A DNA stretch of 64,000 nucleotides from CAYJAY01 sp964370715. Its GTDB lineage: Bacteria > Bacillota > Clostridia > Oscillospirales > Ruminococcaceae. The notes beneath the pieces are model-generated. The model worked only from the letters and a program-made list of their open reading frames with translations, was not told the DNA's origin and ran no database searches. Below are positions 51,067-60,294 of this stretch, in pieces; position 1 is the first letter of the stretch, and every line of letters begins with the position of its first letter. The stretch is from contig CAYJKJ010000013.1 of assembly GCA_964370715.1 (NCBI GenBank), forward strand, positions 1-64,000, in the 5' to 3' direction. Position numbers and translations under genes: made by a program.

Positions 51067-51315
51067 TCATGTAGTTTGTTCTACATCCTTGCAAAACTTC
51101 GTGAGCTTTTCTATCGTCGAAGTTTCAGCATCTTTTGCTATTAAGCGAATTTTCGCATCATGGGGTATCGATAAAAGCCCCATAAGCGATTTACCGTCTA
51201 GGATATATCGCCCCGAAACCAGATCAAACTCCCCCGAAGAATCTGTAGTTATTTCAACAAACCGCTTAATATCGTCTATTGATTTAAAGGCTATGTCGAA
51301 TGTTTTCTGTTCCAT
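51067..51315 (-). CDS. HPr-like protein lacking the phosphorylatable histidine
   Basis: The 82-residue protein has the HPr length and keeps the serine-kinase site KSLMGLLSI (Ser43, matching Ser46 of HPr). The region that should carry GIHARPA reads KSIDDIKRFVEIT, with no histidine, so it cannot carry phosphate in a PTS relay. It resembles Crh-like regulators that act through Ser phosphorylation. It is overlapped by acpS upstream and follows mgsA at 75 bases; a link to glycolytic control is plausible but inferred. Confidence 0.85.
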   Translation of the reverse strand: MEQKTFDIAFKSIDDIKRFVEITTDSSGEFDLVSGRYILDGKSLMGLLSIPHDAKIRLIAKDAETSTIEKLTKFCKDVEQTT

Positions 51316-51694
51316 TACTTCTCTCCTTTTTTTCGATTATAACATAAGCTATCGTGAGCAGCTCTGTGTTGCTTAACGCTAGATGAACCACAACATCAAG
51401 GCTTTCAACAATTTGTTTGGCTTTTCCGAAAAACTCGAAATATGGTTTTCCGCTTTGTTCCCTTAAAACCGAAATATCGGTAAAGTTGAAACCTTTCACT
51501 CCCGTTCCAAGAGCTTTTCCAAAAGCCTCTTTTGCCGCAAAACATGAAGCAAACTTGCTAGGCGCCATTCTCGAATTTAAAAAAGCTTGTTTTTCTTTTT
51601 CCGAAAAACAAAAATCTAAAAATCTTTTGTTTTTCGAAATGCTTTTTTCAATCCGTTTAATCTCAACAATATCGTTTCCAATTCCAAGTATCAT
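51284..51694 (-). CDS. acpS: Holo-[acyl-carrier-protein] synthase
   Basis: The 136-residue protein has the AcpS signatures GIGNDIVEIKRI and FAAKEAFGKALGTG, with conserved acidic residues for magnesium. It transfers 4'-phosphopantetheine from coenzyme A to acyl-carrier protein for fatty-acid synthesis. Its 3' end overlaps the HPr-like gene by 32 bases, so the two are co-transcribed. Confidence 0.95.
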   Translation of the reverse strand: MILGIGNDIVEIKRIEKSISKNKRFLDFCFSEKEKQAFLNSRMAPSKFASCFAAKEAFGKALGTGVKGFNFTDISVLREQSGKPYFEFFGKAKQIVESLDVVVHLALSNTELLTIAYVIIEKKERSNGTENIRHSL

Positions 51695-51873
51695 AAAAAT
51701 AACCGTTTAAATCCTTGTTCGTTATTTTTGTTTTTGCCTTGATAGGATTTAAATGCAAAAGCTACAAGGCGCAATATATTAAATTAATTTACTCTTTAAC
51801 ATATAAACTATATAAAATATATTGCAATAATTATATATTATATTGTGGGTTATTGCAAACTTTTAAAAAACAC

Positions 51874-51902
51874 TTGAACGTTTAGCCATTGTTTGTTAAA
51901 AT
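51874..51902 (+). promoter_or_regulatory. Promoter of the pheST T-box transcript
   Basis: TTGAAC (51874-51879) and TAAAAT (51897-51902) with a 17-bp spacer. The start would be near 51909, directly ahead of the T-box. Confidence 0.65.
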
Positions 51903-51908
51903 AATGCT

Positions 51909-52216
51909 ATAAGAAACTGGTCTTTTTAAGAATATTACCTTTTAAAACGCATTGACCGGGATAAGTAGAAAAAGAAACGAGTTTTATTAACAGAGAGTTT
52001 CGCCTTTAGGCTGTAAGCGAAACGCAAAACTTATACTTTTTGAAATTCACCCGTGAGCGGTTTGCTTGAAAAATTGTTTTCAATTGTGTAGAGCAAAACG
52101 AGTTGCTTTCGTTACAAAGCAAAAAAGTGTTTGCTTTTATTTGCAAAAATGCGGGTGGTACCGCGGAGCTTAGTTTATAATGCTTCGTCCTGAAATGTTG
52201 GGGCGAAGTTTTTTTA
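51909..52216 (+). promoter_or_regulatory. T-box riboswitch (phenylalanine) controlling pheST
   Basis: The 14-base T-box GGGTGGTACCGCGG is at 52153-52166, preceded by AATGC. A terminator (CTTCGTCC and GGGGCGAAG followed by T) lies at 52183-52216. In Stem I the GATAAGTAGAAAAAG area and the codon TTC followed by A at 52046-52048 fit a Phe specifier. Uncharged tRNA-Phe would stabilise the antiterminator and let pheST be read. Confidence 0.93.
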
Positions 52217-52246
52217 TTTTTAAAAATTATTTTGGAGGAAATCTTT

Positions 52247-53266
52247 ATGAAGAATAAATTAGAGGGCATTTTAAGCGAAACAAAAAAAGCATTAGATTGC
52301 GCCAAATCAACAACGGAAGTTGACGAAATCCGGGTTAAGGTTGTTGGAAAAAAAGGAACACTAACCGAAATTTTAAAACAGATGGGCGGGCTTTCCGCCG
52401 AAGAACGCCCCCTTATGGGAAAGCTTGTTAACGAAACACGAGCAGAGATTGAACAAAAAATCACCGAAACAAAAAACACGCTACAAAAAAAGCAAACTCT
52501 TGCAGCTCTTCAAGAGGAAAGGATAGATGTAACCCTTCCCGGCTCAGTCCCCGAATTTGGCAAACGTCATCCTCTGCAACAGGTTCTTGATGAAATAAAA
52601 GAGATATTCCTTGGAATGGGGTTCGATGTTGTTGAAGGACCCGAAGTTGAATATGATAAATATAACTTTGAGCTTTTAAACATCCCTAAATGGCACCCCG
52701 CTCGAGATACTCAAGACACATTTTATATCAACGACAACATTCTTTTAAGAACCCAAACTTCCCCGATGCAAGCTAGAACGATGCTTTCGCAAAAACCCCC
52801 TATCAGAGTTATCGTTCCGGGAAGGGTTTTTCGTTCCGACGCAGTTGACGCAACCCACAGCCCGATATTCCACCAAATTGAAGGCTTGGTTGTCGACAAG
52901 AACATCCGAATGACCGACCTTAAAGGAACTCTCGAAGTTTTCGCTAAAAAACTATATGGCGAGGACAGCAAAGTTCGTTTTCGCCCCCACCACTTCCGTT
53001 TCACCGAACCTTCCGCCGAGATGGACGCAACTTGTTTTCTTTGCAAAGGCGAGGGTTGCAGGCTCTGTAAAGGTGAGGGATTTATCGAAATATTGGGTTG
53101 CGGAATGGTTCACCCAAAAGTTCTTAGCGATTGCGGAATCGATCCCGAGGAATATTCCGGATTTGCGTTTGGAATGGGGCTTGATCGAATGACGATGATG
53201 AGATACGGCATAGATGATCTTAGGCTTTTGTTTGATCCCGATATGCGTTTTCTCTCGCAATTTTAA
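52247..53266 (+). CDS. pheS: Phenylalanyl-tRNA synthetase alpha subunit
   Basis: The ATG at 52247 has GGAGGA seven bases upstream; a TTG five codons earlier was not used. The 339-residue protein has the N-terminal coiled-coil tRNA-binding arm, then class II motifs 2 (RVFRSDAVDATHSPIFHQIE) and 3 (FGMGLDRMTMMRYGIDDLR). It forms an alpha2-beta2 enzyme with PheT, encoded 27 bases downstream. A CFLCKGEGCRLCKGEG Cys insertion near residue 263 is unusual. Confidence 0.96.
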   Translation: MKNKLEGILSETKKALDCAKSTTEVDEIRVKVVGKKGTLTEILKQMGGLSAEERPLMGKLVNETRAEIEQKITETKNTLQKKQTLAALQEERIDVTLPGSVPEFGKRHPLQQVLDEIKEIFLGMGFDVVEGPEVEYDKYNFELLNIPKWHPARDTQDTFYINDNILLRTQTSPMQARTMLSQKPPIRVIVPGRVFRSDAVDATHSPIFHQIEGLVVDKNIRMTDLKGTLEVFAKKLYGEDSKVRFRPHHFRFTEPSAEMDATCFLCKGEGCRLCKGEGFIEILGCGMVHPKVLSDCGIDPEEYSGFAFGMGLDRMTMMRYGIDDLRLLFDPDMRFLSQF

Positions 53267-53293
53267 TATAGAAAAAAGGAGTGTAAATTAAAT

Positions 53294-55675
53294 ATGAAAC
53301 TACCGATAAGTTGGATTAAACAATATACCGATATAGATGTTAGCAACAAAGAATTTGTCGCTCGTATGACGATGACGGGGACTATGGTTGAGGGTTTTTC
53401 GAAACTTGTTCCCGAACTTTCAAACATAATAACCGGAAAAATTTCGGCTATAGAAAAACATAAAGACAGCGATAAACTCTGGGTTTGTTCTGTTGATGTC
53501 GGAAACAAACAAAACTTAACAATTGTAACAGGTGCGCAAAACCTTAAACAGGGCGATATCGTTCCGGTAGCGGTCGATGGCGCAACTATTTTCGAGGGTA
53601 AAGAGATAGTAACAAGCGAACTCCGTGGGGTTAAAAGCGAGGGTATGCTCTGTTCTCTTGGAGAATTGGGGCTAACCGAACGTGATTACCCCGATTGTAT
53701 TGAAGACGGAATAATGGTTCTTCCGTCTGACACTAAAATTGGAATTGATGCTATCAACCTTTTGGGTCTTGATGAAATTATCTATGACTTTGATATAACT
53801 TCAAACCGCCCCGACTGCCTTTGTGCTACCGGCGTTGCTCGAGAGGTTGCCGCATCGTTTGAAAAGGAATTTAAGCTTGAAACACCGACAGTCAACAAAA
53901 CTTTCGGCGATGTTTCAACGATGCTTAAAGTAACCAACGAAACCCCCGACACCTGTTTAAGATACACCGGCGCAGTTGTCGACAACGTTCGTGTTGCCCC
54001 CTCCCCCGAATGGTTAAGAAGATTTATCCGTGGGATAGGAATGAGGCCGGTTAACAACATCGTTGATATAACAAACTTTGTTATGTATGAATACAACCAA
54101 CCTATGCACGCCTTTGACCTAAAAAACATCAAAGACGGACACATTATTATAAGAAAAGCAAAACAAGGGGAAACAATCGAAACTCTCGACGGAGTTGAAA
54201 GAACCCTTTCGAGCGACATGACGGTTATTGCCGACCCCGAAAAACCCATCGGTATCGCCGGAATTATGGGTGGCGAATACAGCGGAACATACGACGACAC
54301 CAAAACCGTTATATTTGAATCGGCTATGTTTGACGGGCCAAACGTTAGAAAATCTTCAAAAACTCTAGGACTTCGCACCGATGCTTCGGGGCATTTTGAA
54401 AAAGGCCTTGACCCACAAAGCACCGTTCCTGCGGTTATGCGAGCTTTGCAACTTGTTGAAATGCTAGATGCCGGAGATGTTGTTAAAGGTTTGGTCGACA
54501 TCAAAGGAACTATCGAAGATATGCCGGTTATTAAACTTGAGCCGGATAAAATCAACGCTCTGCTCGGAACTGATATCTCAAAAGATTTCATGATAAAAAC
54601 CCTTAAATCTCTTGAATTTATCGTTTCAGATGACGAAACAACCGTTACGCCACCTTCGTTCCGTGCCGATGTTGAAGGAATGGCTGACCTTGCGGAAGAA
54701 ATAGCGAGAATATATGGTTTCGACGTTATCCCATCGACCGTTATGGACGGCATTGCTTCCGCTCGCCCGACCGAAAGACAAAGATTTGATCGAAAACTGG
54801 TTTCCACCGCAATATCTTGCGGACTGTTTGAGATAAACACTTATTCTTTCATGAGCCCAAAGATGCTAGATCTTCTGTTGCTCCCCGAAAACTCCCCTCT
54901 TCGCAAAGCCGTTGTCATTAGCAACCCGTTCGGCGAGGACACCTCTCTCATGAGAACAACAGCTCTGCCTTCGATGCTTGAAGGGCTTTCGAGAAACAAA
55001 AACGCAAGAACTGCAAACTGCGGAATTTTCGAAATGGCAACCGAATATATAGCAAACGACGACAGCAAAAAGCTTCCGAACGAACCTAAAAACCTAATAA
55101 TCGGCGGATATGGCAACCTCGATTTCTTCAAACTCAAAGGTATTGTCAACGCTCTTTTTGCAGCGGCATTTATCTATGATATGGAATATGTAGCTTTAAA
55201 AGACTGCCCCTATTACCACCCCGGAAGAGCGGCTAGCATAAAAGTTTTTGGCGAAACTGTTGCAACAATTGGCGAAATCCACCCCGACGTTATCAAAAAC
55301 TTTGACGCAGCGCCACATTCAGTTGTAGCACAAATAGATGTTGAGAAACTGTTCTTATGCCGCAACCCGGAAAACAAATATAAACACCTGCCGAAATATC
55401 CGGCAACAACTCGTGACCTAGCGCTTGTTTGTGACAGGGATATCGAGAGCGCAACTATAGAAAAAATCCTCAAAGAAACCTGCAAACAATATCTTGAAAC
55501 TATCTCTCTTTTCGATATCTACACCGGAGAAGGTATCGGAGAAAACAAACGAAGCTTAGCATACAGCCTTGTTCTAAGGGATAAAACAAAAACATTAACC
55601 GATCAACTTGTAGACACATTAATCGCCGAAAGCCTTGAAAAGCTTAAATCTATCGATGTAGTGTTGAGGGGTTAA
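53294..55675 (+). CDS. pheT: Phenylalanyl-tRNA synthetase beta subunit
   Basis: The 793-residue protein starts MKLPISWIKQYTDID, then has the tRNA-binding (EMAP-like) domain (IEKHKDSDKLWVCSVDVG), the B3/4 editing region, B5 (DKINALLGTDI), the catalytic-like core and the C-terminal FDX-ACB domain (KYPATTRDLALVCD). Length and order are normal. It is co-expressed with pheS under the T-box. Confidence 0.97.
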   Translation: MKLPISWIKQYTDIDVSNKEFVARMTMTGTMVEGFSKLVPELSNIITGKISAIEKHKDSDKLWVCSVDVGNKQNLTIVTGAQNLKQGDIVPVAVDGATIFEGKEIVTSELRGVKSEGMLCSLGELGLTERDYPDCIEDGIMVLPSDTKIGIDAINLLGLDEIIYDFDITSNRPDCLCATGVAREVAASFEKEFKLETPTVNKTFGDVSTMLKVTNETPDTCLRYTGAVVDNVRVAPSPEWLRRFIRGIGMRPVNNIVDITNFVMYEYNQPMHAFDLKNIKDGHIIIRKAKQGETIETLDGVERTLSSDMTVIADPEKPIGIAGIMGGEYSGTYDDTKTVIFESAMFDGPNVRKSSKTLGLRTDASGHFEKGLDPQSTVPAVMRALQLVEMLDAGDVVKGLVDIKGTIEDMPVIKLEPDKINALLGTDISKDFMIKTLKSLEFIVSDDETTVTPPSFRADVEGMADLAEEIARIYGFDVIPSTVMDGIASARPTERQRFDRKLVSTAISCGLFEINTYSFMSPKMLDLLLLPENSPLRKAVVISNPFGEDTSLMRTTALPSMLEGLSRNKNARTANCGIFEMATEYIANDDSKKLPNEPKNLIIGGYGNLDFFKLKGIVNALFAAAFIYDMEYVALKDCPYYHPGRAASIKVFGETVATIGEIHPDVIKNFDAAPHSVVAQIDVEKLFLCRNPENKYKHLPKYPATTRDLALVCDRDIESATIEKILKETCKQYLETISLFDIYTGEGIGENKRSLAYSLVLRDKTKTLTDQLVDTLIAESLEKLKSIDVVLRG

Positions 55676-55693
55676 TCGATAAGCGGTCTTTTA

Positions 55694-55737
55694 ACAGAGG
55701 TTATGACAGATCAATGATTTGTCATAACCTGTTTTTT
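55694..55737 (+). terminator. Rho-independent terminator after pheT
   Basis: AGGTTATGACA and TGTCATAACCT form an 11-bp perfect stem followed by GTTTTTT. Confidence 0.9.
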
Positions 55738-55878
55738 GCGGCAAATTTTAGCCATCTTTAATCTTCAATTTTTATTTAAAATTCCCATCACAAAAAAACG
55801 TATACTTTTAAAAATATATAGTGTATCATATTAACCACAACATAGATAATTAAATCACAGTTTAAGGAAAAACAACAA

Positions 55879-57267
55879 ATGAGTAGTAATTCAAATAAAC
55901 TCGGCAATATGCCGGTTGGCAAACTTCTTATATCGATGTCGTTGCCGCTTATGATCTCGATGCTAACGATGTCGCTTTATAACATTGTAGACGGCATATA
56001 TGTTTCGATGATTTCGGAAAACGCCCTAACCGCAACAACGCTCTCGTTCCCGATTCAGGTTCTAAGGCTAGCCTTTGCTATCGGAACGGCGGTCGGTATG
56101 AACTCTATCGTTTCGAGAAGGCTCGGAGAGGGCAACACAAAAGAAGCCTCAAACGCCGCTACCCATGGGGTGGTGTTAACGCTGTTAACGTCAATACTAT
56201 TTATAGTTTTCGGGCTGTTTTTTGTAGGTGATTTTTTCACGCTTTTTTCAAATGACAGCGAAATAATCGGAATGGGAACGGAATATCTAACGATAGTTAC
56301 CCTCTTTAGCCCGTTTATGTTCATGACAATTATGTCGGAAAGACAGCTCCAATCGACGGGGCTTGTTATATACAGTATGTTGGCGCAAGGCTTGGGCGCA
56401 ATAACAAACATCATTCTTGACCCAATATTCATCTTCGGCATCGACGGAGTTATTCCTGCATATGGAATAACGGGGGCGGCTATTGCAACAGTTATTGGCG
56501 AGATGTCGTCCTGCACAATAGCTGTTTGTTTCAACTATTTCAAAAACAAAGATCTTAGAATTAACCTTATAAAATTCAAATGGAACTTTGCAACGGTTAA
56601 AGATATCTATCGTGTCGGCATTCCATCGATAGTTCTCCAAATGGTCGGAACGGTTATGACGATGGGTATGAACATTATCTTATTAAGATATTCAACCACC
56701 GCCGTTGCTATGTTCGGTATATATTTTAAACTGCAAAGTTTTGTTTTTCTTCCAATCTTCGGAATGATGCAAGGGTTTGTTTCGATAGTTGCCTATAACT
56801 TTGGCGCAAAAAACAAACAAAGAATAGATTATATCTTAAAGCTTGTTAGAATTTCGGCAGTCTGTATAGCAGCGCTTTTCACCCTTGTTTTCCTTTTGTT
56901 CGCAAAACAGCTTTTGATGATATTCAGCGCAAGCGACGAGATGATAGCTATCGGCGTTCCGGCGCTTCGCATAATCTGCCTAGGATTTATGCCGGCAGCG
57001 TTCTCGATAACCTGTGGAACGTTTTCCGAAGGTTTAGGCGTTGGAACAACCTCTTTGATAAGCTCAATAATGCGCCAACTTGTTGCAATACTCCCGCTAG
57101 CATATCTATTTTCACTGTTGTTCACGATAGATTTCGTCTGGTTTGCGTTTGTCATTTCGGAAGCTGTTTCGCTTCTAGTTTCATACTTCCTTTCAAAACG
57201 AGTTTATAACAAAAAAATCCTCCCTCTTGAGCATCAAGGAGAGCTAGATGAAATATCAGCAACTTAA
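55879..57267 (+). CDS. MATE-family multidrug/metabolite exporter
   Basis: The 462-residue protein has twelve hydrophobic segments and the MATE signature regions (PLMISMLTMSLYNIVDGIYV, GDFFTLFSNDSEI, GMMQGFVSIVAYNFGAKNK). It would export cationic compounds against a sodium or proton gradient. The start follows AAGGAAAAACAAC. It overlaps folC by 20 bases, so both are read from one message; the substrate is unknown. Confidence 0.92.
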   Translation: MSSNSNKLGNMPVGKLLISMSLPLMISMLTMSLYNIVDGIYVSMISENALTATTLSFPIQVLRLAFAIGTAVGMNSIVSRRLGEGNTKEASNAATHGVVLTLLTSILFIVFGLFFVGDFFTLFSNDSEIIGMGTEYLTIVTLFSPFMFMTIMSERQLQSTGLVIYSMLAQGLGAITNIILDPIFIFGIDGVIPAYGITGAAIATVIGEMSSCTIAVCFNYFKNKDLRINLIKFKWNFATVKDIYRVGIPSIVLQMVGTVMTMGMNIILLRYSTTAVAMFGIYFKLQSFVFLPIFGMMQGFVSIVAYNFGAKNKQRIDYILKLVRISAVCIAALFTLVFLLFAKQLLMIFSASDEMIAIGVPALRIICLGFMPAAFSITCGTFSEGLGVGTTSLISSIMRQLVAILPLAYLFSLLFTIDFVWFAFVISEAVSLLVSYFLSKRVYNKKILPLEHQGELDEISAT

Positions 57268-58540
57268 CGATTTAATAAAAAACAGTTCAAGACCCGGTAG
57301 TGTTCCGGGTCTTGAACGAGTTATTAAGCTTTGTTCCGTTTTGGGCAACCCACAAGACAGCTTAAACTTTATCCACGTTGCCGGAACAAACGGCAAAGGC
57401 TCTGTTTGCTCTTTTCTCGAAAGCGTCTACACTGAAGCCGGGTTCAAGGTTGGCTTTTATAGCTCCCCTCATCTTGTCGAACTAAACGAGAGATATCGAA
57501 TTAACAAAAAAGATATATCCGATATCAAGCTTGTAGAGCTTTTAACCGATATTACAAAAATTTGCGAAACTTTGACCGATAAACCAACGGAATTTGAAAT
57601 CCTAACGGCGGCGGCTTTTTTATATTTTAAGAAAAACAACTGCGATATCGTCATACTTGAAACGGGTCTTGGCGGAAGATTTGATGCAACCAACATTATC
57701 AAAAGCCCTCTTTGCTCGGTTATAACCTCGATCTCTATCGACCACACCGATTTTCTCGGAAACGACCTTAAACAGATTGCATATGAAAAAGCTGGCATAA
57801 TAAAGCCGGGGTCTTGCGTCGTTTTGGGGGATTTCGAAAAGGCTCGGCAGTTTATAATAGACTACGCTAAAAGTGTTGGTCAAGAGATAACGACGGTAGA
57901 CAAAGATTTAATCATCGATCTTTTTCATTCAACAAACTATCAACAATTTGAATACAAAAACACAGCTTATCAAATTAACCTTATCGGAAAACATCAGCTC
58001 CAAAACGCCGCTATCGCTATCGAAACGATAGCCACAATAAACGAAACTAATCAAAAGTTTTCGGTTTCTGAACAAGATATTAAGGATGGGTTGTTACAAA
58101 CGCAGTGGAATGCTCGTTTTCAACTGTTTGAAACGAAAGGCAAAACAATTATCCTAGACGGCGCCCACAATGTTTCGGGAGCAAAAAGCCTTTGCAATTC
58201 AGTTAAACGCCATTTTGAAAACAAAAATTTTGCGATCGTAACCGGTATATTAAAAGATAAAGAATGGGAAAAGATTATCGACCATCTTGTTTCAATATCA
58301 AACGATTTCTATATAATAACCCCTAATAATGCAAGAGCTTTATTAAAAGAAGATATATATAATTACATTATAAGCAAACATAACGTTAACGCTAATGTCG
58401 AAAGTTCCCTTTCGGATGCCGTTGAAAAAGCGCTAGACAGCGATAACGACGGAATCATCGTGTGTGGGTCGCTATATCTTGCGGGTGAGTTTCTTGAACA
58501 AAAAATTCAAAAAAACCTAAACAAATGCGAAAAACAATAA
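57248..58540 (+). CDS. folC: Folylpolyglutamate / dihydrofolate synthase
   Basis: The 430-residue protein shows HVAGTNGKGSVCSFLESVY (P-loop, near 43-60), FYSSPHLVELNERYRI, ILETGLGGRFDATNI and GAHNVSGAKSL, the Mur-ligase-type motifs of FolC. It adds glutamates to folates and, in many bacteria, also makes dihydrofolate from dihydropteroate. It overlaps the MATE gene and has AGGAGAG at 57237. Confidence 0.94.
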   Translation: MKYQQLNDLIKNSSRPGSVPGLERVIKLCSVLGNPQDSLNFIHVAGTNGKGSVCSFLESVYTEAGFKVGFYSSPHLVELNERYRINKKDISDIKLVELLTDITKICETLTDKPTEFEILTAAAFLYFKKNNCDIVILETGLGGRFDATNIIKSPLCSVITSISIDHTDFLGNDLKQIAYEKAGIIKPGSCVVLGDFEKARQFIIDYAKSVGQEITTVDKDLIIDLFHSTNYQQFEYKNTAYQINLIGKHQLQNAAIAIETIATINETNQKFSVSEQDIKDGLLQTQWNARFQLFETKGKTIILDGAHNVSGAKSLCNSVKRHFENKNFAIVTGILKDKEWEKIIDHLVSISNDFYIITPNNARALLKEDIYNYIISKHNVNANVESSLSDAVEKALDSDNDGIIVCGSLYLAGEFLEQKIQKNLNKCEKQ

Positions 58541-58659
58541 AAACAACAGCATTTACCCGATATATTCACATTTCGCTTGATTTTAACGCTTTAGCATAGT
58601 AGCGTGATAAAATAATAAAGTGTATAATACATTCATACTAAAAAAAGAGGAAAGATATT

Positions 58660-59439
58660 ATGAAAAAATCAACACTATTAAAACTAATGGCAGTAACATT
58701 AACGGCGCTTCTCCTATTCACAGCTTGCACAGGATCAACCGAAGCGGAACAAACTCAGTTTGTTCTAGGGCTAGACGACAGCTTCCCCCCAATGGGATTT
58801 CGTGATGAAAACAACGATATCGTAGGATACGACATCGACATCGCAACGGAAGTTTGCGAAAGGCTCGGAATGGAACTTGTTCTTCAACCGATTGAATGGG
58901 CAAACAAAGAAAACGAACTCAACGCAGGAAATGTAGACGCTATCTGGAACGGCATGACGATAACTCCCCAACGTCAAGAAGATATGCTCATGACCGATGG
59001 ATACCTTGAAAACGCTATCGTTTTGGTTGTTAAGGATGACAGCGGAATCGCTGCAAAAGCCGACCTTTCGGGCAAAATCGTTGGCGTTCAAACCGGATCT
59101 TCGGGCGAAGAAGCTTTGCAAAAAGATGATATCTTTGCAGAACTAGGCGAAGTTATCCAAAGCGCAGATTATGTAACGTTGCTTCAAGACCTTGACATCG
59201 GTAGAATCGATGCAATAGCAATCGACGTTGTAACAGCCAACTACTACATCAAAGAAAACAACTCTCCGTTTACCGTTCTTGAAGAAAAACTAGTTCCGGA
59301 AGAATACGGAATCGGTTTCCAAAAAGATAACCAAGAACTTTATGACCTAGTTGTCGGCGCTTTGAACGAGATGAAAGACGACGGAACATGGGCAGAGATT
59401 TCGGAAAAATGGTTCGGAACAGACACCGTTATATTCTAA
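58660..59439 (+). CDS. Amino-acid ABC transporter substrate-binding lipoprotein
   Basis: The 259-residue protein has a lipoprotein signal (LLLFTACTGS) and the family 3 solute-binding fold (LDDSFPPMGFRDENNDIVGYDID, VGVQTGSSGEEAL). It captures a polar or cystine-like amino acid outside the cell and delivers it to the permease encoded downstream. AGAGGAAAG precedes the ATG. Confidence 0.93.
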   Translation: MKKSTLLKLMAVTLTALLLFTACTGSTEAEQTQFVLGLDDSFPPMGFRDENNDIVGYDIDIATEVCERLGMELVLQPIEWANKENELNAGNVDAIWNGMTITPQRQEDMLMTDGYLENAIVLVVKDDSGIAAKADLSGKIVGVQTGSSGEEALQKDDIFAELGEVIQSADYVTLLQDLDIGRIDAIAIDVVTANYYIKENNSPFTVLEEKLVPEEYGIGFQKDNQELYDLVVGALNEMKDDGTWAEISEKWFGTDTVIF

Positions 59440-59497
59440 GCTAAAAACGTTTAACCTTAATAAAACTCAAAAAAATAATAGATTTCATCAACTGAAT

Positions 59498-59519
59498 GGG
59501 CAGGCTTTAAAGCCTGTCC
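59498..59519. repeat. Short palindromic 'word' hairpin (GGGCAGGCTTT/AAAGCCTGTCC)
   Basis: An 11-bp palindrome with one mismatch or G-U pair, followed by GCAG, in the gap between the binding protein and permease genes. The form matches the hairpins at 40.7 and 42.8 kb. Confidence 0.75.
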
Positions 59520-59600
59520 GCAGTTTATGTATATTGAAAAAATCTAAACTTTTATCTCAACTTTTCCCTGAAACTAAAACATTAAAAAGGAACTGCAACG

Positions 59601-60257
59601 ATGGATTTTGCATATATTTGGAGCATCGTCACAAGGGTTTGCGATGGTCTAGGAAACACAACGCTTTTATTTTTTATAACAATTCTAGCTTCACTTCCGC
59701 TAGGATTTATCGTTATGCTGCTCGCTAAAAGCAAGATAAAGATAATAAGCGTTGCAACAAAAACATTTATATATGTAATGCGAAGCACTCCGCTAATGCT
59801 TCAACTTATGTTTATCTATTTTGGGCTTCCGTTTTTGCCGGTTGTCGGAGAATATCTTGTTCTCCAACGGTTTAATGCTGCGATAGTTGGGTTTATATTA
59901 AACTATTCCGCATATTTTGCCGAGATTTTCCGGGGCGGACTTCTCGCAGTTTCCAAAGGGCAATATGAAGCAAGCTATGTTTTGGGGCTTTCTAAATGGC
60001 AGACGATGACAAGGATAGTTATTCCTCAAATGCTCCGTGTTTCGATGCCGTCGGTGTCAAACGAAACGATAACGCTTGTTAAAGACACATCGCTAATGTA
60101 TGCCGTTTCGGTTCCCGAAGTCTTGCATTTCACCAAAACCACCGTTAATGCAACGGGCGATACATTTGCTTTTGTCGTTGCGGCGGTTATCTATTTGGTG
60201 TTTAATGCGGTGGTAACGTTTGTTATGAATCGAATCGAAAAAAGAATGGAATATTAA
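59601..60257 (+). CDS. Polar amino-acid ABC transporter permease
   Basis: The 218-residue protein has about five membrane segments and the permease EAA loop (EASYVLGLSKWQTMTRIVIPQML) that binds the ATPase. VMRSTPLMLQLMFIYFGLP is the usual N-terminal region of the HisM/GlnP type. It lies between the binding protein and ATPase genes; one permease likely acts as homodimer. Confidence 0.95.
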   Translation: MDFAYIWSIVTRVCDGLGNTTLLFFITILASLPLGFIVMLLAKSKIKIISVATKTFIYVMRSTPLMLQLMFIYFGLPFLPVVGEYLVLQRFNAAIVGFILNYSAYFAEIFRGGLLAVSKGQYEASYVLGLSKWQTMTRIVIPQMLRVSMPSVSNETITLVKDTSLMYAVSVPEVLHFTKTTVNATGDTFAFVVAAVIYLVFNAVVTFVMNRIEKRMEY

Positions 60258-60294
60258 TTCTCTCTAGTTAAGAAAAAAGGAGCATAGTCTATAT

